DNA from: Flavipsychrobacter sp.
GTDB taxonomy: Bacteria > Bacteroidota > Bacteroidia > Chitinophagales > Chitinophagaceae
Assembly: GCA_016787265.1 (NCBI GenBank)
Contig: JAEUVF010000008.1
Coordinates: 1 to 64,000, forward strand
DNA: 64,000 bases
Direction: 5' to 3'
The notes below the pieces were generated by a model that saw only the letters and a program-made list of their open reading frames with translations, was not told where the DNA came from and searched no databases. Made by a program: the position numbers and the translations under genes. Below, one piece after another: positions 35,420-43,259 of the stretch. The stretch's first letter is position 1. Every line of letters begins with the position of its first letter.

Positions 35420-37582
35420 ATGACGTCCTTCCATTCAACACAAAAAACAATCTGGCTGGAACCCGGTTGGGCATTGGTGAGAATTATTACCGGATTATTA
35501 ATGACCTACCATGGATGGGAAGTATTTGATGCGGCGAAAATCAAGGAATATGCAGGTTGGATGACGTATTTCTCTGCCGGAACCGCAACCGCAATGGCAT
35601 ATCTTGGAAAGGTATCCGAGCTGGTTTCCGGTATCTTACTTACCCTTGGTTTATTTACAAGACTGGCAGTTTGGCCCATGATTGCCGCCATGTTGTTTAT
35701 TGCTTTTATTCTGGGGAATGGTAAAATCTGGTATGGCGACCAGCATCCGTTTTTATTTGTGTTGCTCGGTTTATTGTTTTTTTTCAGAGGCGCAGGTAAA
35801 TACAGCCTGGATCAGCGTTATTATTCTCGTGGACTTGCTATCATGCTGCTCCTTTTTGCTGCGATTCCAATTTATGCTCAAACAAACAAAACTGCTGCTA
35901 CCGCACAAACTACCTACTGCAATCCTATCAATCTTGATTACGGTTATACACCCATTCCCAATTTTAGTGAATGGGGCCGGCATCGCGCTACCGCTGATCC
36001 GGTAATCGTGACCTATAAAGGTGATTACTATCTGTTCTCCACTAACCAGTGGGGGTACTGGTGGAGTTCCGATATGCTGAACTGGAATTTTGTATCCCGC
36101 AAATTCCTCAAACCCTATCACAAAGTATATGATGAACTATGTGCACCTGCAGCTGTTGTGGTAGGTGATACCATGCTTGTTTTCGGATCTACCTACTCCA
36201 GCAATTTCCCCCTCTGGATGAGTACCAACCCAAAGGAGAATGAATGGAAGGAAGCACTGGATTCACTCGAAATAGGAGGTTGGGATCCTGCTTTTTTCCT
36301 CGACGATGATGGCCGCTTTTATATGTACAATGGCAGTAGTAATCGCTATCCTTTATACGGCATTGAATTAAATCGCAAAACATTCCAGCCAATTGGTACC
36401 CGGAAGGAAATGTATTTCCTGGAAGACTGGCGTTATGGCTGGCATCGCTTTGGTGAATACATGGACAACACTTTTTTAGATGGCTTCATCGAAGGTGCCT
36501 GGATGACCAAACACAAGGGGAAATATTATCTGCAGTGGGGTGGTCCGGGTACGGAAATGAGTGGATATGCCGATGGCGTTGTAGTAGGTGATTCACCCCT
36601 CGGACCCTTTACTGCGCAATCAGATCCGGTCAGCTTTAAACCCGGAGGTTTTGCAAGAGGAGCGGGACATGGCGCCACCTACCAGGATCCATGGAATAAT
36701 TACTGGCATGTTTCTACCATGGGCATCAATGTAAAAAACACATTTGAACGTCGCAATGGCATCTGGCCGGCTGGCTTTGATGAAGATGGAATCATGTATG
36801 CCAATACTGCATTTGGTGATTACCCACATTACCTCCCGGGTGGTCCGGCTGATCATCGTAAAAGCCGCTTTACCGGCTGGATGTTACTCAATTACAAAAA
36901 ACCGGTTCAGGTTTCGTCTACACTTGGCAGTTATACCGCCAACAACGCGGTGGATGAATCTATCAAAACCTATTGGAGTGCAGCATCCGGCAATCGAGGT
37001 GAATGGATACAAACCGACCTTGGGGAAATTTCCACTATACATGCCATTCAACTCAACTATGCTGATCAGGATGCGGAATTTCTTGGTAAACAAACCGACA
37101 TTTATCATCAGTATAAAATTTACCATTCACAGGATGGAAAAAAGTGGAGCCTGCTCATAGATAAAAGCCAGAATAAAAAAGATGTACCCCACGATTATAT
37201 TGAGCTAAAGGATCCTATAAAATCCCGATACCTCAAATTGGAAAATATTCACATGCCAACCGGAAAATTTGCATTGTCTGGTTTCAGGGTATTCGGGAAA
37301 GGAAATGGAGCCCGGCCTTCTGCGGTAAAGACATTTTTCGTTCTTAGAACTGAAAAGGACAAACGAAGCGCCTATATCAAATGGTCGCCGGTTGACCAGG
37401 CTTATGCGTATAATATTTATTACGGAACAGCGCCCGATAAATTGTACAATTGTATCATGGTGCATGATGTAAACGAATACTATTTTAAAGGCATGGATAA
37501 GGAGAAAGTTTACTATTACACCATCGAAGCGGTGAATGAAAACGGCGTTTCGGAAAAAACTCCCGTTCAACAGGTAAACTAA
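35420..37582 (+). CDS. DoxX-GH43-F5/8C-Fn3 fusion protein
   Basis: 720 residues encoding what are normally two proteins. Residues 1-132 form a complete four-helix DoxX-type membrane protein (LVRIITGLLMTYHGWEVF to FFFRGAGKYSLD). Residues 138-153 form a hydrophobic segment ending in IYAQ, which looks like the leftover signal peptide of the second protein. Residues 165-485 are a GH43-like five-bladed propeller with candidate catalytic residues Asp193 (TADPVI), Asp289 (GGWDPAFF) and Glu358 (FIEGAW). A discoidin-like F5/8C domain (about 495-630) and an Fn3-like domain (640-720) follow. No internal stop, frameshift sign or convincing second start is visible, so the enzyme would be tethered to the inner membrane facing the periplasm. 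Confidence 0.85.
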   Translation: MTSFHSTQKTIWLEPGWALVRIITGLLMTYHGWEVFDAAKIKEYAGWMTYFSAGTATAMAYLGKVSELVSGILLTLGLFTRLAVWPMIAAMLFIAFILGNGKIWYGDQHPFLFVLLGLLFFFRGAGKYSLDQRYYSRGLAIMLLLFAAIPIYAQTNKTAATAQTTYCNPINLDYGYTPIPNFSEWGRHRATADPVIVTYKGDYYLFSTNQWGYWWSSDMLNWNFVSRKFLKPYHKVYDELCAPAAVVVGDTMLVFGSTYSSNFPLWMSTNPKENEWKEALDSLEIGGWDPAFFLDDDGRFYMYNGSSNRYPLYGIELNRKTFQPIGTRKEMYFLEDWRYGWHRFGEYMDNTFLDGFIEGAWMTKHKGKYYLQWGGPGTEMSGYADGVVVGDSPLGPFTAQSDPVSFKPGGFARGAGHGATYQDPWNNYWHVSTMGINVKNTFERRNGIWPAGFDEDGIMYANTAFGDYPHYLPGGPADHRKSRFTGWMLLNYKKPVQVSSTLGSYTANNAVDESIKTYWSAASGNRGEWIQTDLGEISTIHAIQLNYADQDAEFLGKQTDIYHQYKIYHSQDGKKWSLLIDKSQNKKDVPHDYIELKDPIKSRYLKLENIHMPTGKFALSGFRVFGKGNGARPSAVKTFFVLRTEKDKRSAYIKWSPVDQAYAYNIYYGTAPDKLYNCIMVHDVNEYYFKGMDKEKVYYYTIEAVNENGVSEKTPVQQVN

Positions 37583-37593
37583 ACAAACAGGAT

Positions 37594-38334
37594 ATGCAAA
37601 TTCAGTTCAAAATTTTTCGGACAAAAATTTTTGTAGTCGCGCTTCTTTCACTTGTCACTTGTCAGGCATTTGCGCAACAACAGGCGCCGTCTGTAGAACA
37701 TGCAAAAGCTCCTTCATTGGAATTCTATCAGGGCAAACCTTTTTATGATGCGATTCGTGCTTTTCAAAAGGCAGACAGTTTACAAATGCCGGCATCCAAA
37801 TCGATTCTTTTGATTGGGAGTTCTTCTTTCACTTACTGGAGAGATGTAGCCAATTATTTCCCGGGCTACCGGATCATTAATCGTGGTTTTGGGGGTTCGT
37901 CCCTTCCAGACCTGATTCGTTATCAGGATTATATCATTTATCCCTACAACCCAAAACAGATTCTGATCTATTGCGGGGAAAATGATTTTGCAGCCGCAGA
38001 TACAGTAAGTATTTCAACTGTTGTTAATCGGTTCAAACAATTATTCTGGGATATACGTGTCCGATTGCCCCGGGTTCCCATCAGTTATATTTCAATGAAG
38101 CCAAGTCCTAGCCGGGCTGCTTTACTTCCAAAATTCAAAGAAGCCAATCAGCAGATCAGGACCTTCCTCGCCACGCAAAAAGCTACTTCTTATATCGATG
38201 TTTACGATGCAATGCTGAAGCCCGATGGACGTCCTATTGCCGACATATTTACAAAGGACAGTCTTCATATGAACCCGCAGGGTTATGTGATCTGGCAAAA
38301 GCAGATCAGGCCGCATCTGAGAAAAACAAAATGA
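37594..38334 (+). CDS. Secreted SGNH/GDSL hydrolase
   Basis: 246 residues. A signal peptide (VVALLSLVTCQAFAQ) is followed by the SGNH blocks: the nucleophile Ser in LLIGSSSFTYW, Gly in GFGGSS, Asn in YCGENDF, and the Asp/His pair in DSLHMNPQGY. Enzymes of this fold remove acyl (often acetyl) groups from glycans or lipids. Within this locus de-esterification of a decorated glucan is plausible but unproven. It lies 11 bp after the DoxX fusion and 15 bp before the GH3 gene. Confidence 0.88.
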   Translation: MQIQFKIFRTKIFVVALLSLVTCQAFAQQQAPSVEHAKAPSLEFYQGKPFYDAIRAFQKADSLQMPASKSILLIGSSSFTYWRDVANYFPGYRIINRGFGGSSLPDLIRYQDYIIYPYNPKQILIYCGENDFAAADTVSISTVVNRFKQLFWDIRVRLPRVPISYISMKPSPSRAALLPKFKEANQQIRTFLATQKATSYIDVYDAMLKPDGRPIADIFTKDSLHMNPQGYVIWQKQIRPHLRKTK

Positions 38335-38349
38335 TCAAAATTAACAGCC

Positions 38350-40638
38350 ATGAAATACAATGTACTCCCGCTTCGATTGATAATTGTTCTGTCAATATTA
38401 TTGCCCTGGTCAGCCCATTCTCAAACTGCTCCAACTAAAATGAATCAGTTTGTATCCGGACTACTGGCTAAAATGACAGTCCAGGAAAAGATCGGACAAC
38501 TGAATCTTGTTGTTGGAGGCGAAGCAACAACCGGCTCTGTTGTAAGTACCGGGGTGGAAGAGAAAATCAAACAGGGTAAAGTGGGTGGCATCTTTAGTGT
38601 TTCCTCTCCGCAGCGCATTCGTAGAATTCAGGAACTGGCGGTACAGCAAAGCCGTTTGAAAATTCCCATCATATTCGGAATGGATGTGATTCATGGATAC
38701 CGTACCATTTTTCCTATCCCATTGGGATTGGCAGCTTCCTGGGATATGCAACGCATTGAACAATCAGCCCGCATTGCCGCACAGGAAGCTACAGCAGACG
38801 GACTGAACTGGACCTTTTCCCCCATGGTGGATGTATCTCGTGATCCCCGCTGGGGAAGGATTTCAGAAGGTTCGGGGGAGGATCCCTTTCTCGGTTCAGC
38901 CATCGCGGTAGCAATGGTTAAAGGTTACCAGGGCAAGAATTTAGCTGCAGATAATACCCTGCTTGCCTGCGTGAAACATTTCGCCCTTTATGGCGCAGCA
39001 GAAGCAGGCCGCGATTATCACTCCGTTGATATGAGCCGCATAAAAATGTTCAACGATTACTTACCTCCCTATAAAGCTGCCATTGATGCTGGTGTTGGTA
39101 CGGTTATGAGTTCCTTTAATGATGTTGATGGTATTCCCGCAAGTGCCAACAAATGGTTACTGACCGACCTGTTACGCAAGCAATGGGGTTTCAAAGGAAT
39201 GGTTGTGTCGGATTACACATCAGTTAATGAAATGATCGACCATGGGCTGGGTGATCTTAAGCAAGTATCTGCTCTTGCTATTAAAGCCGGACTCGATATG
39301 GATATGGTGGGGGAAGGTTTTTTAACCACCCTGGAAGCTTCCCTGAAAGAAGGCAAGATTACCATGGCGGATATTGATCGCGCCTGCAGGATGGTGCTGG
39401 AAGCCAAGTACAAACTGGGACTCTTTGAAGATCCCTTCCGGTATTGCAATGAGCAGAGAGCCGCAACAGAAATATTTTCATCCGCACACAGAAAGATTGC
39501 GCGTGAAACAGCTGCCCGCTCTTTTGTGCTGCTGAAGAACCAGGGTGTATTACCACTTGCAAAAAAGGGATCCATTGCATTGGTTGGTCCGCTTGCAGAT
39601 GCGAAGGAAAACATGGTGGGAACCTGGTCGGTTTCAGCAGATGTTTCCAAAGCTACCTCTCTGTTAGCCGGACTTAAAGAAGTTGCAGGTTCAGGTGTGA
39701 ATGTTCGGTATGCCAAAGGTGCAAATGTTACGGAGGATTCTGCACTGGAAGCACGCACTAGTGTATTTGGAAAACCCTGGCAGCGGGATTCGAGACATCC
39801 GGATACACTGATTGCTGAAGCAGTGCGGTTGGCCCTGCAGTCTGATGTAGTGGTGGCTGCAATGGGAGAGCTGGCGGAATTTACAGGTGAAGCTTCCAGC
39901 AGAACCGATCTCAACCTGCCAAACAGCCAGAAAAAACTACTGGATGCGTTGATGGCAACCGGCAAACCTGTTGTAATGGTGCTCTTTACTGGCCGTCCGC
40001 TCACGATTGTAGAAGAAGATAAAAAGCTTCCCGCTATTTTGAATGTATGGTTTGGTGGCTCGGAAGCAGGATATGCGATTAGTGATGTATTATTTGGCGA
40101 TGTGAATCCATCTGGAAAACTACCGGTCACCTTTCCACGAAATGTGGGACAAATTCCGATTTACTACAGTTATAAAAATACCGGCCGCCCATTGGTGGGC
40201 GATGAATTCCAGAAGTTCCGTTCCAATTACCTGGATGTTTCCAATACACCACTGTATCCATTTGGTTACGGACTTAGTTATACGAAGTTTGATTATAGTC
40301 CGGTTACTTTATCTAAATCATCGCTGAAAGGTGCAGAGAAATTAATTGCCCGGGTAACGGTAACCAATAGTGGTAAATACGCCGGTGAAGAAGTGGTGCA
40401 GTTATACCTTCGTGATATCGTGGCGAGTAATACCCGGCCTTTGAAGGAGTTGAAAGGTTTTCAGAAGATTCTGTTGCAGCCTGGAGAATCCAGAGAAATC
40501 AGTTTCGAAATCACTACTGATTTGCTGAAGTTCTACGATCATAACCTTCGTTATGATTGGGAGCCGGGGGAGTTTACTGTATTCATTGGAACCAATTCCC
40601 GCGATGCCCAGTCTGCCAACTTCCGCTGGTCCCGCTGA
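38350..40638 (+). CDS. GH3 family beta-glucosidase (BglX-like)
   Basis: 762 residues. Signal peptide (LIIVLSILLPWSAHSQ), N-terminal GH3 barrel with GMDVIHGYRTIFPIPLG and WTFSPMVDVSRDPRWGR, the nucleophile Asp288 in MVVSDYTSVNEM, then the C-terminal GH3 alpha/beta sandwich and an Fn3-like domain (VTVTNSGKYAGEEVVQLYLRD). Periplasmic GH3 enzymes of this architecture release glucose from the non-reducing end of beta-gluco-oligosaccharides. Sophorooligosaccharides from the GH144 enzymes would be a natural substrate. A palindromic repeat follows 8 bp after the stop. Confidence 0.93.
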   Translation: MKYNVLPLRLIIVLSILLPWSAHSQTAPTKMNQFVSGLLAKMTVQEKIGQLNLVVGGEATTGSVVSTGVEEKIKQGKVGGIFSVSSPQRIRRIQELAVQQSRLKIPIIFGMDVIHGYRTIFPIPLGLAASWDMQRIEQSARIAAQEATADGLNWTFSPMVDVSRDPRWGRISEGSGEDPFLGSAIAVAMVKGYQGKNLAADNTLLACVKHFALYGAAEAGRDYHSVDMSRIKMFNDYLPPYKAAIDAGVGTVMSSFNDVDGIPASANKWLLTDLLRKQWGFKGMVVSDYTSVNEMIDHGLGDLKQVSALAIKAGLDMDMVGEGFLTTLEASLKEGKITMADIDRACRMVLEAKYKLGLFEDPFRYCNEQRAATEIFSSAHRKIARETAARSFVLLKNQGVLPLAKKGSIALVGPLADAKENMVGTWSVSADVSKATSLLAGLKEVAGSGVNVRYAKGANVTEDSALEARTSVFGKPWQRDSRHPDTLIAEAVRLALQSDVVVAAMGELAEFTGEASSRTDLNLPNSQKKLLDALMATGKPVVMVLFTGRPLTIVEEDKKLPAILNVWFGGSEAGYAISDVLFGDVNPSGKLPVTFPRNVGQIPIYYSYKNTGRPLVGDEFQKFRSNYLDVSNTPLYPFGYGLSYTKFDYSPVTLSKSSLKGAEKLIARVTVTNSGKYAGEEVVQLYLRDIVASNTRPLKELKGFQKILLQPGESREISFEITTDLLKFYDHNLRYDWEPGEFTVFIGTNSRDAQSANFRWSR

Positions 40639-40646
40639 TCCCTCCA

Positions 40647-40695
40647 CTCCGCCTTGGCGGATGCCACTTGTCCGGTGCCATCTGCCAAAGCGGAG
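40647..40695. repeat. Palindromic intergenic repeat (REP-like)
   Basis: Arms at 40647-40667 and 40675-40695 pair with about three mismatches around a 7-nt loop. The segment GCCATCTGCC followed by GCGGAGT is shared with the repeat at 63349-63407. It fills the gap between the GH3 and DUF1080 genes and may act as a 3' mRNA stabiliser or weak terminator. Confidence 0.7.
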
Positions 40696-40716
40696 TAAAA
40701 TAGTTAGCTTTGACGC

Positions 40717-41511
40717 ATGAACCGTTACAGGCTTTTTTCAGTAGCACCCATTGCGTTGCTGGTCTTCGTCTGCTCCTTTTCACAGCATGGCTCTGATGAA
40801 AAGAAGTGGATCGAACTCTTCAATGGTAAGCATGTCCGCAACTGGATCGTGAAGGTCAATCATCATGATGCGGGAGTGAATTTTGGAAATACTTTCCGGG
40901 TGGAGGATGGTCTTATTAAGGTTCGGTATGATCAGTATGGTGCTTATAATGACCAGTTTGCACATTTGTATTTCAAACGCCCCTTCTCGCACTATCACTT
41001 GCTGGTTGAGTATAGATTTACTGGAAAATTCAAGGAAGATGCACCGGGTTATACCTATCGTAACAGTGGGGTTATGCTGCATTCCCAGGATCCCCGCACC
41101 ATGTTGAAAGACCAGGATTGGCCTATATCCATAGAAATGCAATTTCTGGGTGGATTGGGGGATGGCAAGCCACGGACTACCGGTAACCTCTGTACGCCGG
41201 GTACCAATGTAGTATATGAAGGGAAGCTGGATACCCGTCACTGTATTGATTCCAGGTCTAATACCTATGATGGGGATCAGTGGGTAACAGCAGAAGCCAT
41301 TGTAATGGGTGACAGCCTGGTCAAACATATAATTAATGGCGATACAGTACTTCAATATTCCAAACCTCAGATTGGCGGCGGCGTGGTAAATAATTTCAAT
41401 CCTGCCATCAAAATTGATGGTACGCCTCTCAAAAAGGGATTTATCGCGCTTCAGTCGGAAGGACAGGAGATCGATTTTCGGCGGGTTGCAATCCGAATCC
41501 TTCGGCGCTGA
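40717..41511 (+). CDS. DUF1080 family protein (3-keto-glycoside hydrolase family)
   Basis: 264 residues. An N-terminal signal-type segment (LFSVAPIALLVFVCSFSQ) is followed by a single DUF1080 jelly-roll: KKWIELFNGKHVRNWIVK, SHYHLLVEYRFTGK, NSGVMLHSQDP, and the closing GFIALQSEGQEIDFRRVAIR. The Pfam family is named 3-keto-disaccharide hydrolase, because characterised members cleave glycosides whose ring has been oxidised at C3. Together with the GMC and Gfo/Idh/MocA genes upstream it completes the set expected for a 3-keto route. The length is typical. Confidence 0.88.
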   Translation: MNRYRLFSVAPIALLVFVCSFSQHGSDEKKWIELFNGKHVRNWIVKVNHHDAGVNFGNTFRVEDGLIKVRYDQYGAYNDQFAHLYFKRPFSHYHLLVEYRFTGKFKEDAPGYTYRNSGVMLHSQDPRTMLKDQDWPISIEMQFLGGLGDGKPRTTGNLCTPGTNVVYEGKLDTRHCIDSRSNTYDGDQWVTAEAIVMGDSLVKHIINGDTVLQYSKPQIGGGVVNNFNPAIKIDGTPLKKGFIALQSEGQEIDFRRVAIRILRR

Positions 41512-41547
41512 TACCCCCAAAATATCAGATATCGTACCTTTAGGAGT

Positions 41548-42162
41548 ATGGAAAAGATTGAAACCATCATTCTGGATTTGGGAGGAGTTTTATTGAATAT
41601 CAGTTTTGAAGCCACGGAAAAAGCTTTCGAGTCTATTGGAGTAACCAATTTTCATCAATATTTTTCCCAGTATAAAGCATCTCCGCTGTTCGAGCAGTTG
41701 GAAACCGGGGTAGTATCGGAACAGGAGTTTTTCGATTATTTCCGGAAAGAAACCGGCCTGGTTGTAGACGATGAAGCCATTACGACGGCCTGGAATGCGA
41801 TGTTGCTGGATTTTCCCCAGGAAAGAATCAATTGGCTTCGCAGCCTTGAAAACCGGTACCGGGTATTTCTTTTCAGTAATACAAACAGCATCCACCACGA
41901 AGCTTTCCAGTTAAAATTCAGTGCCGAATTTCCGGGAAAGCCCTTTGACCTGCACTTTGAAAAAGCCTATTATTCACATCTGCTTGGGAAACGCAAACCT
42001 TATGTAGAGGCCTTTGAGGCACTGATCAGAGATGCAGCCATTAATCCCTCCACTACACTCTTTATTGACGATACCAAAACCAATATCGAAGGGGCTCAAC
42101 AGGCGGGTATGAAGGGAATCTTCCTTACAAACGGGGAAACGGTGTTGGACCTGGGGATTTGA
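41548..42162 (+). CDS. HAD family hydrolase (YihX-like)
   Basis: 204 residues. Motif I DLGGVLL places the nucleophile at Asp10. The usual second Asp is Gly12, as in YihX-type members. Motif II is FLFSNTN, the motif III Lys lies in GKRKP, and motif IV is FIDDTKTNIEGAQQAGM. YihX-like enzymes dephosphorylate sugar phosphates such as glucose-1-phosphate. The substrate here is a guess. It is 36 bp after the DUF1080 gene and may be the last gene of the locus, or an unrelated cytoplasmic enzyme. Confidence 0.87.
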   Translation: MEKIETIILDLGGVLLNISFEATEKAFESIGVTNFHQYFSQYKASPLFEQLETGVVSEQEFFDYFRKETGLVVDDEAITTAWNAMLLDFPQERINWLRSLENRYRVFLFSNTNSIHHEAFQLKFSAEFPGKPFDLHFEKAYYSHLLGKRKPYVEAFEALIRDAAINPSTTLFIDDTKTNIEGAQQAGMKGIFLTNGETVLDLGI

Positions 42163-42169
42163 GGAAGTA

Positions 42170-42258
42170 AAAGGTGAAAGGTGAAAGGTGAAAGGTGAAA
42201 AATGGTGAAACGTGAGAAGTGAAACGTCAGGAGTGAAACGTGAGAAGTGAAACGAGTC
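42170..42258. repeat. Simple repeats between convergent genes
   Basis: GAAAGGT-type 7-mers are repeated about four times (42170-42200), then the 16-mer GTGAAACGTGAGAAGT occurs at 42205-42220 and 42233-42248. Related words (GTGAAACGTCAG) recur after infB at 47603-47617. Positions 42163-42330 hold no gene. Confidence 0.6.
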
Positions 42259-42330
42259 TTTAGATGCCGTTGTTTCCAGCCTCCATGCCTCCTTTGTTTC
42301 CTTTGTCTCCTCTTCCATTACTCCTCTTCC

Positions 42331-42597
42331 CTACTTTATCTCCTCAAACTCAATATAATCACCTTTGGATGTGGGTTTCGAAGGTTCAGTGCGTGCATTG
42401 GCGGCAGTGGCCCCCTGCGGATTTGCACCATATGGACCAAAGCCCTGTTGCTCCTGCATGCGGGCAGCCATTTCTTCCTGGGCTGCCTTGAACTGGCGTC
42501 GCACATTCCGGGTAGCCCGGCTTACAGGAATTACAAATCCGAAAATAAATTTGTAAGCGATGTACGCCAATAACAGTAATAATACAGTTTTTAACAT
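42331..42597 (-). CDS. DUF4834-like small membrane protein
   Basis: 88 residues. An N-terminal membrane segment (MLKTVLLLLLAYIAYKFIFGFVIPV) is followed by a charged helix (RQFKAAQEEMAARMQEQQ) and a flexible Pro/Ala-rich tail ending in DYIEFEEIK. This matches my recollection of the DUF4834 proteins conserved in Bacteroidota, of unknown function. It is divergent from the rimP operon, which agrees with being a real, independently transcribed gene. Confidence 0.72.
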   Translation of the reverse strand: MLKTVLLLLLAYIAYKFIFGFVIPVSRATRNVRRQFKAAQEEMAARMQEQQGFGPYGANPQGATAANARTEPSKPTSKGDYIEFEEIK

Positions 42598-42669
42598 AGC
42601 CTGTCAAAGGTACGATCTCCGGCCATTTTTAATTGTTAATCTTCCCCTGTAAACAGCCTGAACCTCACA

Positions 42670-42702
42670 TTTGGATTGTATAGGCCTTTTCCCGTACATT
42701 TG
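42670..42702 (+). promoter_or_regulatory. Promoter of the rimP-nusA-infB operon
   Basis: TACATTTG at 42695-42702 matches the Bacteroidota -7 consensus, with TTTG at 42670-42673 as a -33 candidate 21 nt upstream. Transcription would begin near 42709, downstream of the first in-frame ATG (42676). This rules out that ATG as the rimP start. Confidence 0.55.
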
Positions 42703-42723
42703 CATCGGAAAAAGAAACAAAGG

Positions 42724-42745
42724 AAGGGAACGGAAGCGTTCCCTT
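42724..42745 (+). promoter_or_regulatory. Leader hairpin of the rimP operon
   Basis: A perfect 9-bp stem (AAGGGAACG with CGTTCCCTT) closes a GAAG loop between the predicted transcription start and the rimP start codon, followed by a pyrimidine-rich run. It could be an attenuator controlled by NusA, or an mRNA 5' stabiliser. Confidence 0.45.
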
Positions 42746-42777
42746 CTTCTATTTTCGAAATTCTCAAAACAGGCAGC

Positions 42778-43248
42778 GTGGCAAACGAAACTTACATACA
42801 GGCGGTGGGGCAGTTTATGAATGAATTGCTGGAAGGAGATCCCGACTGTTTCCTGGTGGAAGTACGGATCAAGCCCACGAATAATTTCAAAGTATTCCTG
42901 GATGCAGATTCAGGAATGTCCATTGCCCGGTGTGTGAATTTCAATCGTGCGCTGTATAAGAAAATTGAAGAAGCTGGCTGGTTTCCGGAAGGTGATTTCT
43001 CACTGGAAGTTTCCTCACCGGGATTGGATGAACCGCTGAAACTGTGGCGCCAGTACAGGAAAAATATCGGCCGGATGGTGGATATTACTTTTCAGGATGG
43101 CAGCCAATTGAATGGCAAACTGCTGGATGTGACAGAAGACGGCTGCGTGGTGGAAGAAACAAAAGGGAAAAACAAAAAAAAGGAAGTGATAACCCACTCC
43201 CTCTTATTTGACAATATAAAACAAACCAAAATTCAGGTAGTATTCTAA
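42778..43248 (+). CDS. rimP: Ribosome maturation factor RimP
   Basis: About 156 residues from the GTG at 42778 (VANETYIQAVGQF). This start gives the normal RimP length and lies after the predicted promoter and leader hairpin, whereas an ATG at 42676 would precede the transcription start. The N-terminal alpha/beta domain holds LEVSSPGLDEPLK, and the C-terminal SH3-like domain starts near GRMVDITFQDGSQ. RimP assists late 30S subunit assembly. It opens the conserved rimP-nusA-infB operon, with nusA 11 bp downstream. Confidence 0.93.
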   Translation: MANETYIQAVGQFMNELLEGDPDCFLVEVRIKPTNNFKVFLDADSGMSIARCVNFNRALYKKIEEAGWFPEGDFSLEVSSPGLDEPLKLWRQYRKNIGRMVDITFQDGSQLNGKLLDVTEDGCVVEETKGKNKKKEVITHSLLFDNIKQTKIQVVF

Positions 43249-43259
43249 ATAACACTACT

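Noticed and set aside
39213-40130. 305-codon frame antisense to the GH3 gene
   Set aside because: Ser/Ala-rich reverse reading of a well-supported glycosidase gene.
42170-42258. CRISPR array
   Set aside because: The repeats are 7 to 16 bp with irregular short spacing and no cas genes; simple-sequence repeats explain them better.
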